The translations under genes and the position numbers were made by a program. The notes under the pieces are model-generated. The model worked only from the letters and a program-made list of their open reading frames with translations, made no database searches and had not been told where the DNA came from. A stretch of DNA of 64,000 nucleotides from Streptomyces longispororuber (GTDB taxonomy: Bacteria > Actinomycetota > Actinomycetes > Streptomycetales > Streptomycetaceae): NCBI RefSeq assembly GCF_014656095.1, contig NZ_BNBT01000017.1:20341-84340 (forward strand). The letters are read 5' to 3'. This document shows positions 17,524-25,792 of this stretch, piece by piece (the stretch's first letter is position 1; each line of letters starts with the position of its first letter).

Positions 17524-18411
17524 TCAGTGCGGCGGGGGGCGGTGCGAAGCGCACAGGGACTCGAAGGCCGCGAGGATCCTGGCCGTCGCGTCGTCGACGT
17601 CCCCGTCGGCCGGGTGCGCGCCGACGGTGAGGTGGGTCGCCCCGGCCCTCCGCCAGGCGTCAGCCGCCTGCGGGTGCCGGCCGCGCGGAGGCAGCCGGGC
17701 CTCGATGCCGAAGGCCGAGCGGTCCCGGCCGGCCTCTTCCACCAGGTCCAGGAGGGTGGCGACCAAAGCGGCCCCGCGGCCCGGCCGCAGCCCCAGCAGG
17801 GCCGACATCGTGAACCCGTCCGCGAGTGCCGCGATGCGGCGCATCGCCCGGGGCGGTGGACAGCCCCGGGACCGGAGGGTGCCGCCCCCCATCCACACGG
17901 GGATGGACCGGCCCGGACGCCGGTCCAGCGCGGCGTGCGGGATCCGTACGTGCCTGCCCTGGTACCGCACCGTCGGCTGCGTCCACAGCAGCCGCATCAC
18001 CGCCACCTGCTCCTCGATCAGTTCGCCGCGGTCACCGGGCACCACGCCGTGGGCGGCGGCCTCGCCGCCGCTGCGCCCGAGCGCGACGCCCAGGCGCAGT
18101 CGCTGCCCGCTGAGCAGGTCGATCTCGGCGGCCTGCTTCGCGGCCAGCGCCGCAGGCCGCAGCGGCAGCAGCAGCATCGACGTCGACAGGCCGATGCGCG
18201 AGGTCACCGCGCTGAGGAAAGCCAGCATGGTGGAGCACTCGTACGAAGGACCGGGCGGAGCGGGGGACAACGGCGCCGGCGGGGCGGAGCGCATCGAGAG
18301 CACGTGCTCGTGGACGGCCAGGTAGGAGTAGCCGATGTCTTCCGCCGCTTGCGCGAAGGCGCGGACGGCTCCCGGGTCGGAGTAGTACGGCAGGTCGCAG
18401 CCGATCAGCAT
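17524..18411 (-). CDS. LLM-class flavin-dependent oxidoreductase
   Basis: A 295-residue luciferase-like TIM-barrel protein, with YSYLAVHEHVLSM near the N-terminus, SAVTSRIGLSTSMLLLPLRP (strand 3-4 typical of LLM), AAEIDLLSGQRLRLGVALG and IPVWMGGGT. Such enzymes use FMNH2 or F420 to oxidise or reduce carbon substrates; BtrO of butirosin biosynthesis is an LLM example acting on an ACP-bound acyl chain. No flavin reductase is encoded nearby. It starts at ATG 18411 and sits between the AMP-ligase and the CoA-transferases in the same operon. Confidence 0.8.
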   Translation of the reverse strand: MLIGCDLPYYSDPGAVRAFAQAAEDIGYSYLAVHEHVLSMRSAPPAPLSPAPPGPSYECSTMLAFLSAVTSRIGLSTSMLLLPLRPAALAAKQAAEIDLLSGQRLRLGVALGRSGGEAAAHGVVPGDRGELIEEQVAVMRLLWTQPTVRYQGRHVRIPHAALDRRPGRSIPVWMGGGTLRSRGCPPPRAMRRIAALADGFTMSALLGLRPGRGAALVATLLDLVEEAGRDRSAFGIEARLPPRGRHPQAADAWRRAGATHLTVGAHPADGDVDDATARILAAFESLCASHRPPPH

Positions 18412-18469
18412 CGCGGGGCACCTCCTTCTTCCGGGCGCACGGGACGGGCCGGCGCGGGGTCCGGCCCGT

Positions 18470-19873
18470 TCACTTGCGGAAGGCATCAGGTCCGGCGGCG
18501 TGCACGTGGATCCGCCGGGGGCGCTCCCACGGCATCAGCAGGGTGGTCAAAGCCCGGCGGACGGCCTGCTCCGCGTCCGTGCCCGGGTGCCGCACCGCGA
18601 CGTCCACGTCGAACACGGTGGAACCGTCGTCGGCGACGGCCGGACGGGGCGCGCAGTGCACGACTCCGGGAACGGTGTGCGCCGCCTGGCGCACCGAGTT
18701 CAGGCTCACCTTCTCCCCGCGCACCATCAAGAAGTCCGACAGGCGGTCGCGGAAGTAGAGGTAACCGTCGTCGTCGATGTGGAAGACGTCCCCCGTCGCG
18801 ATCACGTTGGGACCGAGCAGCACCTGGCCGTCGGCGGAGGGATCCTCACCGATCCTGCCGACGAGCACGGTGTCGGACTCGACGAGCAGTTCGCCGGCCC
18901 CGTCCGCCCCGGTGCCGCCGCGCAGGAACGCGCGCACCCCCGGCAGGGGCAGCCCGACCGACGCGTGGCGTGCGGCGGGTTCCTCGTGCGCCGCCAGCGT
19001 GGAGACCCGGGGACCGGCCTCCGTCAGTCCGTAGGTCAGGTACAGCTCACCGTCCGGCCTCGCCGCCAGCAGGACGGCCACCTCCTCGGGGGCCAGCCGG
19101 TCCCCGCCGACCGTCAGGACACCGGTGGCGAGCGGCCGGGGGACCGGGCGGGCCGGCATCTGCCGCACGACCGACGGCGTGAGCGAGGAGTGGGTGACCG
19201 CGTGCCGCTCCACCGCCCGGTGGTAGGCGGCCGGGGAGAAGGGCGGCCCGGCGATGACGACCGGCGCCGCCCGGACGTACGCGGCGAACACCTGGGCGAC
19301 CAGGGCGTAGGAGTAGTACAGCGGCAGCGTCACCAGCACGACGTCCCGGCCGCTCAACCGCACGGCGGCGGAGTGCCGGTGGGCATTGCGCAGGAGGGAT
19401 TCCACCCGGTGCAGGCACGCGGTGAACATGCCGCGTGTGCCCGAGGTCAGCAGGAGGACGTCCCCCGCGCGGTAAGGGGTGTCCCCGCGGTCGTCCAGCA
19501 CGGTCGCGTGGCAGGTGCCCACGCGGTACGAGCGCTGTCCGCCGTAGCGCGGCGGGTCGACGCGCGTGGCCACGACGGCGCGCGCCCGGAGCCGTTCGGC
19601 GAGGGCGCGGACGCGGGCCGCCGGAGTGGAGGGCGCCACGGCGAGCGGCACCAGGCCCTGGAGGAGCGCGGCGAAGTACACCCCGACCATGGAAAGGCCG
19701 TTGGGCAGGCACACGATCACCGCGTCCCCGGGGCCGAGGCCGAGGCGGGCCAGGTCGTCCCTGATGTCGGCGAACCCGGCGGACGGCACGGCCGGGGACA
19801 GGTCGGTGGCCTGCGCCAGGAAGGCGGAGACCCGCTCCTCCCGTAACGGGGGAAGGTGTTCCGTAGCGGTCAA
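18470..19873 (-). CDS. AMP-dependent acyl/aminoacyl synthetase (ANL family), TTA-containing
   Basis: A 467-residue adenylate-forming enzyme. It carries the phosphate-binding loop LLLTSGTRG, the YLTYGLTEAGPR motif, YLYFRDRLSDFLMVRGEKVS (hinge Asp/Arg-x-x-Asp and GEK) and a C-terminal lysine in the A10 position (DAFRK at the very end). It should activate a carboxylic acid and load it on CoA or, more likely here, the cluster ACP. The start is TTG 19873 with AGGAG 6 nt upstream and a TTGA overlap with the previous stop. Codon 10 is TTA (19844-19846), pointing to bldA-dependent expression. Confidence 0.85.
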   Translation of the reverse strand: MTATEHLPPLREERVSAFLAQATDLSPAVPSAGFADIRDDLARLGLGPGDAVIVCLPNGLSMVGVYFAALLQGLVPLAVAPSTPAARVRALAERLRARAVVATRVDPPRYGGQRSYRVGTCHATVLDDRGDTPYRAGDVLLLTSGTRGMFTACLHRVESLLRNAHRHSAAVRLSGRDVVLVTLPLYYSYALVAQVFAAYVRAAPVVIAGPPFSPAAYHRAVERHAVTHSSLTPSVVRQMPARPVPRPLATGVLTVGGDRLAPEEVAVLLAARPDGELYLTYGLTEAGPRVSTLAAHEEPAARHASVGLPLPGVRAFLRGGTGADGAGELLVESDTVLVGRIGEDPSADGQVLLGPNVIATGDVFHIDDDGYLYFRDRLSDFLMVRGEKVSLNSVRQAAHTVPGVVHCAPRPAVADDGSTVFDVDVAVRHPGTDAEQAVRRALTTLLMPWERPRRIHVHAAGPDAFRK

Positions 19874-20496
19874 GGCGTCTCCTGTCCTGTGTGCCGCACG
19901 GCATGCCCGGCGGTCTCGGTCAGCAGGCGGCGGACGTGTGCGGTGTCCTCCTGGCCCTCCTGGCCCTGGCGCGACGCGCCGTCCGGGCCGCCGAGGACGA
20001 CGCAGCGGACCCGGTGCCCTCCGCCCGGCCTGGTGTGGGCCACGCACGCGGCGTACCGGGACTGGCGGGTCCACAGCCAATGCACGGCCACGCACAGCGC
20101 GGTGTCCACGGACACCGCCGGTTCCGTGGACAGGACGAGGGAAGGACCGTGGAACTGCCCGCGGATGCACGGCAGGCCCGCGAGGATGCCCGGGTTCGCC
20201 CCCGCGAACTTCAGGGGGGAGACCCGCGACCGGCTCGCGGTGCGGGCGATGACGGCCATCGTCGGCGCGGTGCAGGTCGCGCTCATGACGACGACACCGA
20301 CGTCCGGGCACGGCCCCGTCCCCCGGTCGCAGCGTGCCAGCGCCCGGGTCACGGCGGCCGTCGTCAGCCACGCCACGGGATCGGCGTAGAAGGAGGGGCG
20401 ATTGTCCGCACCCGCGCCCAGGTCCTCGGTGACCACGTCGGCCACGGCGGCCACCGTCGGCCACGGGAGCGCCGCCTGCGCCTCCGGTGACGTCAT
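19870..20496 (-). CDS. Truncated ketosynthase-like protein without active-site Cys (chain-length-factor-like partner)
   Basis: A 208-residue protein whose middle (SRVSPLKFAGANPGILAG, then GPSLVLSTEPAVSVDTAL) follows the N-terminal half of beta-ketoacyl synthases. The expected nucleophile position reads STEPAVS instead of TACSxGS, so it cannot act as a condensing enzyme, and there is no C-terminal His-His half. Similar half-size KS-like proteins (the PF13723 type, from memory) accompany type II systems such as aryl-polyene clusters. It starts with an ATGA overlap on the active KS, which supports a KS-partner role. Confidence 0.65.
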   Translation of the reverse strand: MTSPEAQAALPWPTVAAVADVVTEDLGAGADNRPSFYADPVAWLTTAAVTRALARCDRGTGPCPDVGVVVMSATCTAPTMAVIARTASRSRVSPLKFAGANPGILAGLPCIRGQFHGPSLVLSTEPAVSVDTALCVAVHWLWTRQSRYAACVAHTRPGGGHRVRCVVLGGPDGASRQGQEGQEDTAHVRRLLTETAGHAVRHTGQETP

Positions 20497-21632
20497 GCCG
20501 CCCCCCGTTCGAACAGCAGGCAGGTGTTGAACCCACCGAAGCCCAAGGTGAGGCTGATGCCGGCCGTCCCGTCGGCGCCGACGGTCCCGCCTGTCGACAG
20601 CGGCACGCGCAGGCCGGACAGGGGCGACCGGAGTCCCGGCAGGGGCGGTGTGACGCGGTGCCGCAGGGCCTGCACGGTGGCGACGGCCTCGATGGCGCCG
20701 GTCGCCCCCAGGCTGTGCCCCAGCGCGCCCTTGGTGCCGAACACCGTGGGGCCGGGATCGGCGTCGTCGAAGAGACGGGTGAGGACGGCGGCCTCGGCCT
20801 CGTCGTTGAGCGGGGTGCCCGTACCGTGCGCACAGACCACGCCGATGTCCCGCGGGGCGGTGCGTGAGGGGCGCAGGCAGTTCCGCACGGCGGTCGTGAC
20901 GCTCTCGCCCGTCGGATCGGGCATGGTGAGGCCGGCGGCGTCGTTGGACGACGCCGTGCCGAGCAGCCGGGCGTGGACGGCCGCCCCTCGCGCCGCGGCA
21001 CCCGCCGCGGTCTCGACGACCAGGAACGCGGCTCCCTCGCCGAGGACCATTCCGTCGTGGGAGGTGTCGAAGGCGCGCAGCCCGGTCCTGCTCATGGTGC
21101 CCAGGGCGGAGTGGGCCAGACGCTTCGCCTCGGTGACCACGTCCACCCCGCCGACCACGCAGATCCGGCTGCGTCCGGCGCGGATCAGGGCGTCCGCGAT
21201 CACCAGGGTGTCCGAGCCGGCCGAGCAGGCGGTGACCGCGCACACGGGCGGGTGCGGATGCCCGACGCGCCGGGCGGCCCGGACCGCCCACGCGTCCAGC
21301 GGCTCGTCGCGGAGGGTGTCCAGGTGCGCGGCGTAGCTGGTGCCGACGACGACGCTCACCCGCGGGTCGTCAGGTGCCAGGCCCGCGTGCTCGAACGCCG
21401 CCCGCAGCGTCCGCTCGGCCAACGCGTGCTGCCGGTCCCCGGGATCGTCCCCGTACGGAACGGACGGGACGACGGCGGCCAGTGTGGTCCTGAGCCGGTG
21501 CGACGTGGGCACCGGGGCGATCGCGGACTCCCCGGCGCACAGGCGCCGCCACACCCCGTCGAGGTCGTCGCCCAGGGGTGTGGTCCAGGCCATACCGGTG
21601 ATCACGGGCGGGTCGGGGGCCGTGGTCACCAT
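20493..21632 (-). CDS. Beta-ketoacyl synthase (FabF-like, active)
   Basis: A 379-residue thiolase-fold condensing enzyme with an intact catalytic triad: Cys136 in TACSAGSD, His269 in HGTGTPLNDE and His306 in KGALGHSLGATG (Lys301 just before). The GEGAAFLVVE and GFGGFN signatures are also present. It is slightly shorter than FabF (~410). In the operon it would extend the ACP-bound acyl chain by decarboxylative condensation. It is flanked by a hotdog protein (7-nt overlap) and the KS-like protein (4-nt overlap), so stoichiometric translation is likely. No ketoreductase is encoded in the cluster. Confidence 0.88.
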   Translation of the reverse strand: MVTTAPDPPVITGMAWTTPLGDDLDGVWRRLCAGESAIAPVPTSHRLRTTLAAVVPSVPYGDDPGDRQHALAERTLRAAFEHAGLAPDDPRVSVVVGTSYAAHLDTLRDEPLDAWAVRAARRVGHPHPPVCAVTACSAGSDTLVIADALIRAGRSRICVVGGVDVVTEAKRLAHSALGTMSRTGLRAFDTSHDGMVLGEGAAFLVVETAAGAAARGAAVHARLLGTASSNDAAGLTMPDPTGESVTTAVRNCLRPSRTAPRDIGVVCAHGTGTPLNDEAEAAVLTRLFDDADPGPTVFGTKGALGHSLGATGAIEAVATVQALRHRVTPPLPGLRSPLSGLRVPLSTGGTVGADGTAGISLTLGFGGFNTCLLFERGAA

Positions 21633-22180
21633 AGCTGGGGCCCGACGGTGGTGAGCTTCGCGCGGGTCATCGCGCCGCGGAACGCCGCGACCGTGCGCTC
21701 CTCCACGGTGACCGAGGCGGAGAAGAGGAAGACGTTGCCGAGGAAGCGCTGCGCCCGTACGTCGAACAGGACTTGGTCGCCGGGCACCACCACCCCCTTG
21801 AAACGCGACTTCACCGATCCCACCAGCGTGACCTCGTCATCGGTGAGGGGGTCGGCGCTGAGCTGGTACAGGATGACGCCCGACTGGGCGAAGGCCTGCA
21901 TCAGGTGGCTGCCGGGCAGGAACACGCCGGGGAACAGGTCGCGTTCGGGCAGGTGCCCGGCCATCACGCTCAGCTCGCTGGAGACGCACAGCAGGCTCTT
22001 GAGGTAGACGCCGGGCTCGTAGTCCGTGACGCGGTCGATGAACAGCCGGGGATGGCGGCCGCGCACCAGCTTCTTGATCGCGGAGATGCCCAGGACACGG
22101 TCAGCGCGTGGCGCCGTGTCCGGTGCCGCCCCGCCCTGCCGTGGGGAAGCGTCCTTCTCGTGCGGTGCTGTGTCCTGCAT
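21626..22180 (-). CDS. FabZ/FabA-like hotdog protein with altered active site
   Basis: A 184-residue hotdog-fold protein. RLFIDRVTDYEPGVYLKSL and SVMAGHLPERDLFPGVFLPGSHLMQAFAQSG follow 3-hydroxyacyl-ACP dehydratases, and the catalytic His in GHLP is kept. However, the catalytic Glu of the PGVL(I)xEA(L/M)AQ helix reads Gln (LMQAFAQ) and four residues are inserted before it. It may be a weak dehydratase, a thioesterase or a structural subunit. ATG 22180 overlaps the thioesterase gene by 80 nt; GTG 22096 would remove the overlap and still keep the hotdog core, so the start is uncertain. Confidence 0.72.
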   Translation of the reverse strand: MQDTAPHEKDASPRQGGAAPDTAPRADRVLGISAIKKLVRGRHPRLFIDRVTDYEPGVYLKSLLCVSSELSVMAGHLPERDLFPGVFLPGSHLMQAFAQSGVILYQLSADPLTDDEVTLVGSVKSRFKGVVVPGDQVLFDVRAQRFLGNVFLFSASVTVEERTVAAFRGAMTRAKLTTVGPQLW

Positions 22181-22613
22181 CTGAGCTCAGTCCTCTCAGT
22201 AGGAGCCGGCCGGCCACGGGAAGCGGCAGGGCGGTGCGCTCGACGGGGTGCACGGAGGCGAAGGTGAGGAAGCCGTCCGTGAGCCGTGAGCGGCTGCCGT
22301 CGCCGTTCTCACGCGACAGCGCGACCACCAGACGGAACTGGGCGGCGCCGACGTGGCCGATGTCCACCGTTCCGACGACCACGTCCCGGTACACCGCACT
22401 GCGGAGGTACGAGACCCGCAGGGACGTCACCACGAGATCGGCTCCCGCGTCGAGGAAGTGGGTGAGCCCGGCTCCGCGGTCCTCCAGGTGCTCCAGCGCG
22501 GCCGCCTCCATCAGCGAGACGTAACGGGAGAAGTGGACGACGCCGGAGGCGTCGGTGTCGACGTGCTCGATCCGTCTGCGGTACGAGGTCCGTGCCGCGT
22601 CCTGGCCGGTCAT
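22101..22613 (-). CDS. 4-hydroxybenzoyl-CoA thioesterase-like hotdog protein
   Basis: A 170-residue 4HBT-family thioesterase, with the signature VDTDASGVVHFSRYVSLMEAA near residue 18, where the first Asp of the DxDAxGVVHF-type motif is the catalytic position. Such enzymes release acyl chains from CoA or ACP; ApeK/YbgC-type members occur in aryl-polyene and type II fatty-acid-like clusters. It should act on the ACP-bound product of the ketosynthase. It starts in an ATGA overlap with the aminotransferase. The last ~25 residues are basic and low-complexity. Confidence 0.8.
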   Translation of the reverse strand: MTGQDAARTSYRRRIEHVDTDASGVVHFSRYVSLMEAAALEHLEDRGAGLTHFLDAGADLVVTSLRVSYLRSAVYRDVVVGTVDIGHVGAAQFRLVVALSRENGDGSRSRLTDGFLTFASVHPVERTALPLPVAGRLLLRGLSSDAGHSTAREGRFPTAGRGGTGHGATR

Positions 22614-24001
22614 CCCGCGCTCTGGAAGGTCCGGGTCCCCGTGGCGATCCGGTCGACGATCTCGTCGAGCTGCGCCCTGGTGGTGACGAGCGGTGGTGCG
22701 ATGCGCATCGTCGGGTGGACGTACCGCAGGCCGCCTGACCGTTTGCCCGCGCCCGCCATGAACTCGACGTACACGCCCGCGCGTATCAGTTCCGTGCGCA
22801 GCTCGCCGAGACGCGCGGCGGCCCGGCTGGTGAGTTCCACGCCGTGCAGTACGCCGACCCCCCGCCGCTCGCTGAAGACCTCCGGGAACCGTCGCACCAG
22901 CCCGGTGTCCACCAAGTCCGCCAGGTGGTCGCCGAGTGCGCCGGAGTCCTCCACGAGCCGGCCGCGGACCAGGTGGTCGAGACCGTCGTGGATGACCGCG
23001 CAGGTGACCGGCCGGAGGTCGGAGGTGGCCACGGTGCCCGACCCGCGGACGGTGAGCCCACGTCTGGCGATCACCATGGACGTGGACAGCACACCCATGC
23101 CCAGATACTTGCCGATCACCGTGATGTCGGTGGGGACCGGTCCGTCCTCGTCCGCCATGGCGAAGAAGTCTCCGGACTTGCCGAAGGTGAGCACCTCGTC
23201 GGCGACGAGCAGGACCCCGTGGTCCGCGCACCGTCGCGACAGGTCGCGGAGGTAGCCCGGGGGTGGCAGGAGGATCCCGGCGTCGCCCTGGATCGGTTCG
23301 ACGACCACGGCGAGCAGCCGGTCGGCACGGGCGGAGAAGAACGTCGCCAAGGAGTCGGGGTCACCGAACGGTATGTGCTCCACCTGGATGCCGAACTCCT
23401 GGGCGGAGTCGGCAGCGGGCAGCCCCACCCGGTAGTGCCGCCGGTTCAGCAGAGGCACCAGACCGTGGGTCCAGCCGTGCCAGGCTCCCTGGAAGGCGAG
23501 GATGGTGTCCCGCCGTTCCCGTCCCGGGCGGTGGCGCAGCCGCCGCGCGTCGAAGCGGGACTCCAGGACCAGTCGCAAGGCCATCTCCATGCCTTCCGAC
23601 CCCGAGTTGCGTCCGCTGACGTGGTAGTCCTGGGCCGGGAAGCGGTGGCTCCAGATTCCGGCCGGCCCGAAGAGCCGGTCCAGCAGCGCCGCGCGCTCCT
23701 GGGAGCCGAGTTCGTCGGTGACGTAGCCGCACTCGTCGACGGCTCGTCGCAGGGCATGCCGTACGACGTGGTGCCCGGCTCCCAGGCAGGCGCTGCCGTA
23801 CCCTCCGCTGGTGTCGATCAGCCGCAGAACTCTGCCCCTGCCCTCGGCGGTGAGATCGGCGACGTCCATCTCGATGCCCTGCGCACCGACGCAGGCGAAC
23901 GGCAGGGGAGGCCGGCCGTAGTGGTTGAAGTGCAGACTCCCGCCCCGCCGGAGTCGTTGCACGTCGGTTTCGGTGAAGGATCGGGTATGGGGCACGGACA
24001 A
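22610..24001 (-). CDS. Class III PLP-dependent aminotransferase
   Basis: A 463-residue fold-type I class III aminotransferase. It has SGRNSGSEGMEMALRLVL (phosphate-binding), AFQGAWHGWTHG, VVVEPIQGDAGILLPPPGYLR and LLVADEVLTFGKSG, with the PLP lysine in TVIGKYLGMGV. Most members move amino groups to omega-aldehydes or keto acids; glutamate-1-semialdehyde aminomutase-like enzymes also belong here. TTG 24001 was chosen because AGGAGG lies 6 nt upstream; GTG at 23995 or 24022 are alternatives. It would introduce the amine that the adjacent glutamine-synthetase-like ligase could mask. Confidence 0.84.
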   Translation of the reverse strand: MSVPHTRSFTETDVQRLRRGGSLHFNHYGRPPLPFACVGAQGIEMDVADLTAEGRGRVLRLIDTSGGYGSACLGAGHHVVRHALRRAVDECGYVTDELGSQERAALLDRLFGPAGIWSHRFPAQDYHVSGRNSGSEGMEMALRLVLESRFDARRLRHRPGRERRDTILAFQGAWHGWTHGLVPLLNRRHYRVGLPAADSAQEFGIQVEHIPFGDPDSLATFFSARADRLLAVVVEPIQGDAGILLPPPGYLRDLSRRCADHGVLLVADEVLTFGKSGDFFAMADEDGPVPTDITVIGKYLGMGVLSTSMVIARRGLTVRGSGTVATSDLRPVTCAVIHDGLDHLVRGRLVEDSGALGDHLADLVDTGLVRRFPEVFSERRGVGVLHGVELTSRAAARLGELRTELIRAGVYVEFMAGAGKRSGGLRYVHPTMRIAPPLVTTRAQLDEIVDRIATGTRTFQSAG

Positions 24002-24080
24002 GGCGGGCCTCCTCGGGGCCACTGTGCACGGTCCGGATCACACCGATGGCGAACTGGCGGTACCAGGCGGGATCGGCCGG

Positions 24081-24359
24081 CTAATGGGGCTCGGTCAGGG
24101 ACTGGCTCCGCTGCTCGTCGCGCAACCGTTCGACCAGCGAGACGACGGAACCGACCGTTTCGAAGTTCTCCGGCGAGAACTCCTCGTCGGAGATGGAGAC
24201 GCCCAGCCTCTCCTCGCACTGCACCCGCAGTTCGACGAATCCCAGGGAGTCCACGCCGTACCCGTCCCGCAGGCGGTCATCCGCCTTCATCTCGTGCACC
24301 GGCACGTCGACGAGCACCTCGGATGCCAGTATCTCCTTGATCGTCGCGGAGACGTCCAT
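24081..24359 (-). CDS. Acyl carrier protein
   Basis: A 92-residue acidic helical carrier protein. Ser38 in GYGVDSLGFVEL is the 4'-phosphopantetheine attachment site, followed by the helix III region EFSPENFETVGSVVSLVERL. GGAAGGA precedes the ATG at 24359. It lies between the glutamine-synthetase-like and aminotransferase genes and is the only carrier protein in the cluster. It is therefore the probable acceptor for the AMP-ligase and the platform for the ketosynthase. Confidence 0.9.
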   Translation of the reverse strand: MDVSATIKEILASEVLVDVPVHEMKADDRLRDGYGVDSLGFVELRVQCEERLGVSISDEEFSPENFETVGSVVSLVERLRDEQRSQSLTEPH

Positions 24360-24406
24360 CTGCTTCCTTCCGTTCGGGGGGTCGGATCAGGTCGCGCGCA
24401 TGTCGG

Positions 24407-25792
24407 TCAGAGCCTGATGGCGTGGGTGAAGAACTCCGCTTCCACGCCGGCCGCCGCCATGTCGTGGGTCTCGATACGTTTGAGCGTGGGGTACAGACTG
24501 CTGTGGTAGGGGCCGAGTGCAGAGGTCAGGTACTCGTCCCGTTCCAGCGCCTCGACGGCCTCGCCGAGCGAACGGGGAAGCCGCTGGACCCCCCGTCGGC
24601 GCAGCTCCCCCTCGGAGAGGGTGACAGGGTCCTCCGCGAGGGGTTCCCCCGGGTCCAGGCGACGCCGTACGCCGTCCAGTCCGGCGTGCACCAGGGCACC
24701 GAGGGCGAGGTAGGGGTTGGCCGAGGAGTCGCATGCCTTGAACTCGATCCGTGTGGAACCGGGCGACTCCTCGGAGTGTCTGCTCGGCAGGCGGATGGCC
24801 GCTTCCCGGTTGTCCGGCCCGTAGGCGCCGTAGGCGCCGGCCCACTTGCCCGGCAGCAGGCGGTGGTAGCTGTTGACGCTGGCGCACGTCAGGGCGATGA
24901 GCGCGGGGAGGTGCGCCAGCAGACCGGCGATGAAGTGCCGGGCCAGGTCGGTCAGACCGAGGTGGTCTCCGGGGGAGGCGAACAAGTTCACCGGTTCGCC
25001 GCCGTCATGGCCCTCGCGCCACAAGGACAGGTGCACGTGATTGCCGTTGCCCACGAGACCGGCCCGGGGGAGCGGTGCGAAGGTGGCCCACAGGCCGTGC
25101 CGTCGGGCGAGGCCGCGGGTGAAGGCCCGTTGCCACACGTAGTTGTCGGCGGCGCGCAGGGCCGGACCGTGCCGCAGCGTCACCTCGTGCTGGCCCGGCG
25201 AGTACTCCGGGTGACAGGTCTCCACCGCCAGGCCCTGCTCCCGCAGGGAGCGGACCAGATCCGTCATGTAGTCGCCCACGGCGTCGAATCCTTCGTTGTC
25301 GCAGCACAGGGCGTCGTCGGCGAGGTGGAACGAGCCCGGTGCGGGGCGCTGGGAGCACAGGGTGAACTCCGGTTCGAACGCCGCCACCACGCGCAGGTCC
25401 CCGGCTGCGGCCAACGCGTCCTTCAGGAAGCTCCGTGGGCAGGCCTCCCACGGCTTGCCGTCGAGCGTCATGAGATCGCACAGCATGGCTGCCGACCCCG
25501 GGGCGTGTGGCAACCGCACATAGGAACCGGGGTCCGGTGACAGGCGCACCTCCCCGACCGCGTCGATCTCGGGGACCTGCTGCATCCGGTCGGTCAGCAG
25601 CGTCGCGGCCTGCCGGGAGCGGGCCAGTCCCACGCCCGAGCGCATCCGGGACGACAGCGCCTGCCTGCTCACTGCTTTTCCACGGGTGACCGAATTGTAG
25701 TCGACCCACAGAAAGCGGATCAGTTCGATGCCGTTCCGTTCCGTGCATCCCTCGATCTCGGCCACCGAGTTCTCAGTGTGCTCCAAGGGCAT
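24407..25792 (-). CDS. Glutamine synthetase-like gamma-glutamyl ligase (PuuA/GlnA4 type)
   Basis: A 461-residue glutamine-synthetase-superfamily ligase. The metal/ATP motifs are EPEFTL, HPEYSPGQHEVTL, GNGNHVHLSLW, SVNSYHRLLPGKWAG and IEFKACDSSANPYLALGAL. The N-terminal beta-grasp (ELIRFLWVDYNSVTRGKAV) matches the gamma-glutamylpolyamine synthetase branch rather than true GlnA. It should join glutamate through its gamma-carboxyl to an amine, and the cluster's PuuD-like hydrolase could reverse this. It is the first gene of the long minus-strand operon. The ATG at 25792 has AAAGG 11 nt upstream, a slightly long spacing. Confidence 0.85.
   Translation of the reverse strand: MPLEHTENSVAEIEGCTERNGIELIRFLWVDYNSVTRGKAVSRQALSSRMRSGVGLARSRQAATLLTDRMQQVPEIDAVGEVRLSPDPGSYVRLPHAPGSAAMLCDLMTLDGKPWEACPRSFLKDALAAAGDLRVVAAFEPEFTLCSQRPAPGSFHLADDALCCDNEGFDAVGDYMTDLVRSLREQGLAVETCHPEYSPGQHEVTLRHGPALRAADNYVWQRAFTRGLARRHGLWATFAPLPRAGLVGNGNHVHLSLWREGHDGGEPVNLFASPGDHLGLTDLARHFIAGLLAHLPALIALTCASVNSYHRLLPGKWAGAYGAYGPDNREAAIRLPSRHSEESPGSTRIEFKACDSSANPYLALGALVHAGLDGVRRRLDPGEPLAEDPVTLSEGELRRRGVQRLPRSLGEAVEALERDEYLTSALGPYHSSLYPTLKRIETHDMAAAGVEAEFFTHAIRL

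Noticed and set aside
22101..22180. 80-nt overlap between the two hotdog genes as a sign of a frameshift or fusion
   Set aside because: Both proteins keep complete hotdog cores on their own; the overlap disappears if the FabZ-like protein starts at GTG 22096.
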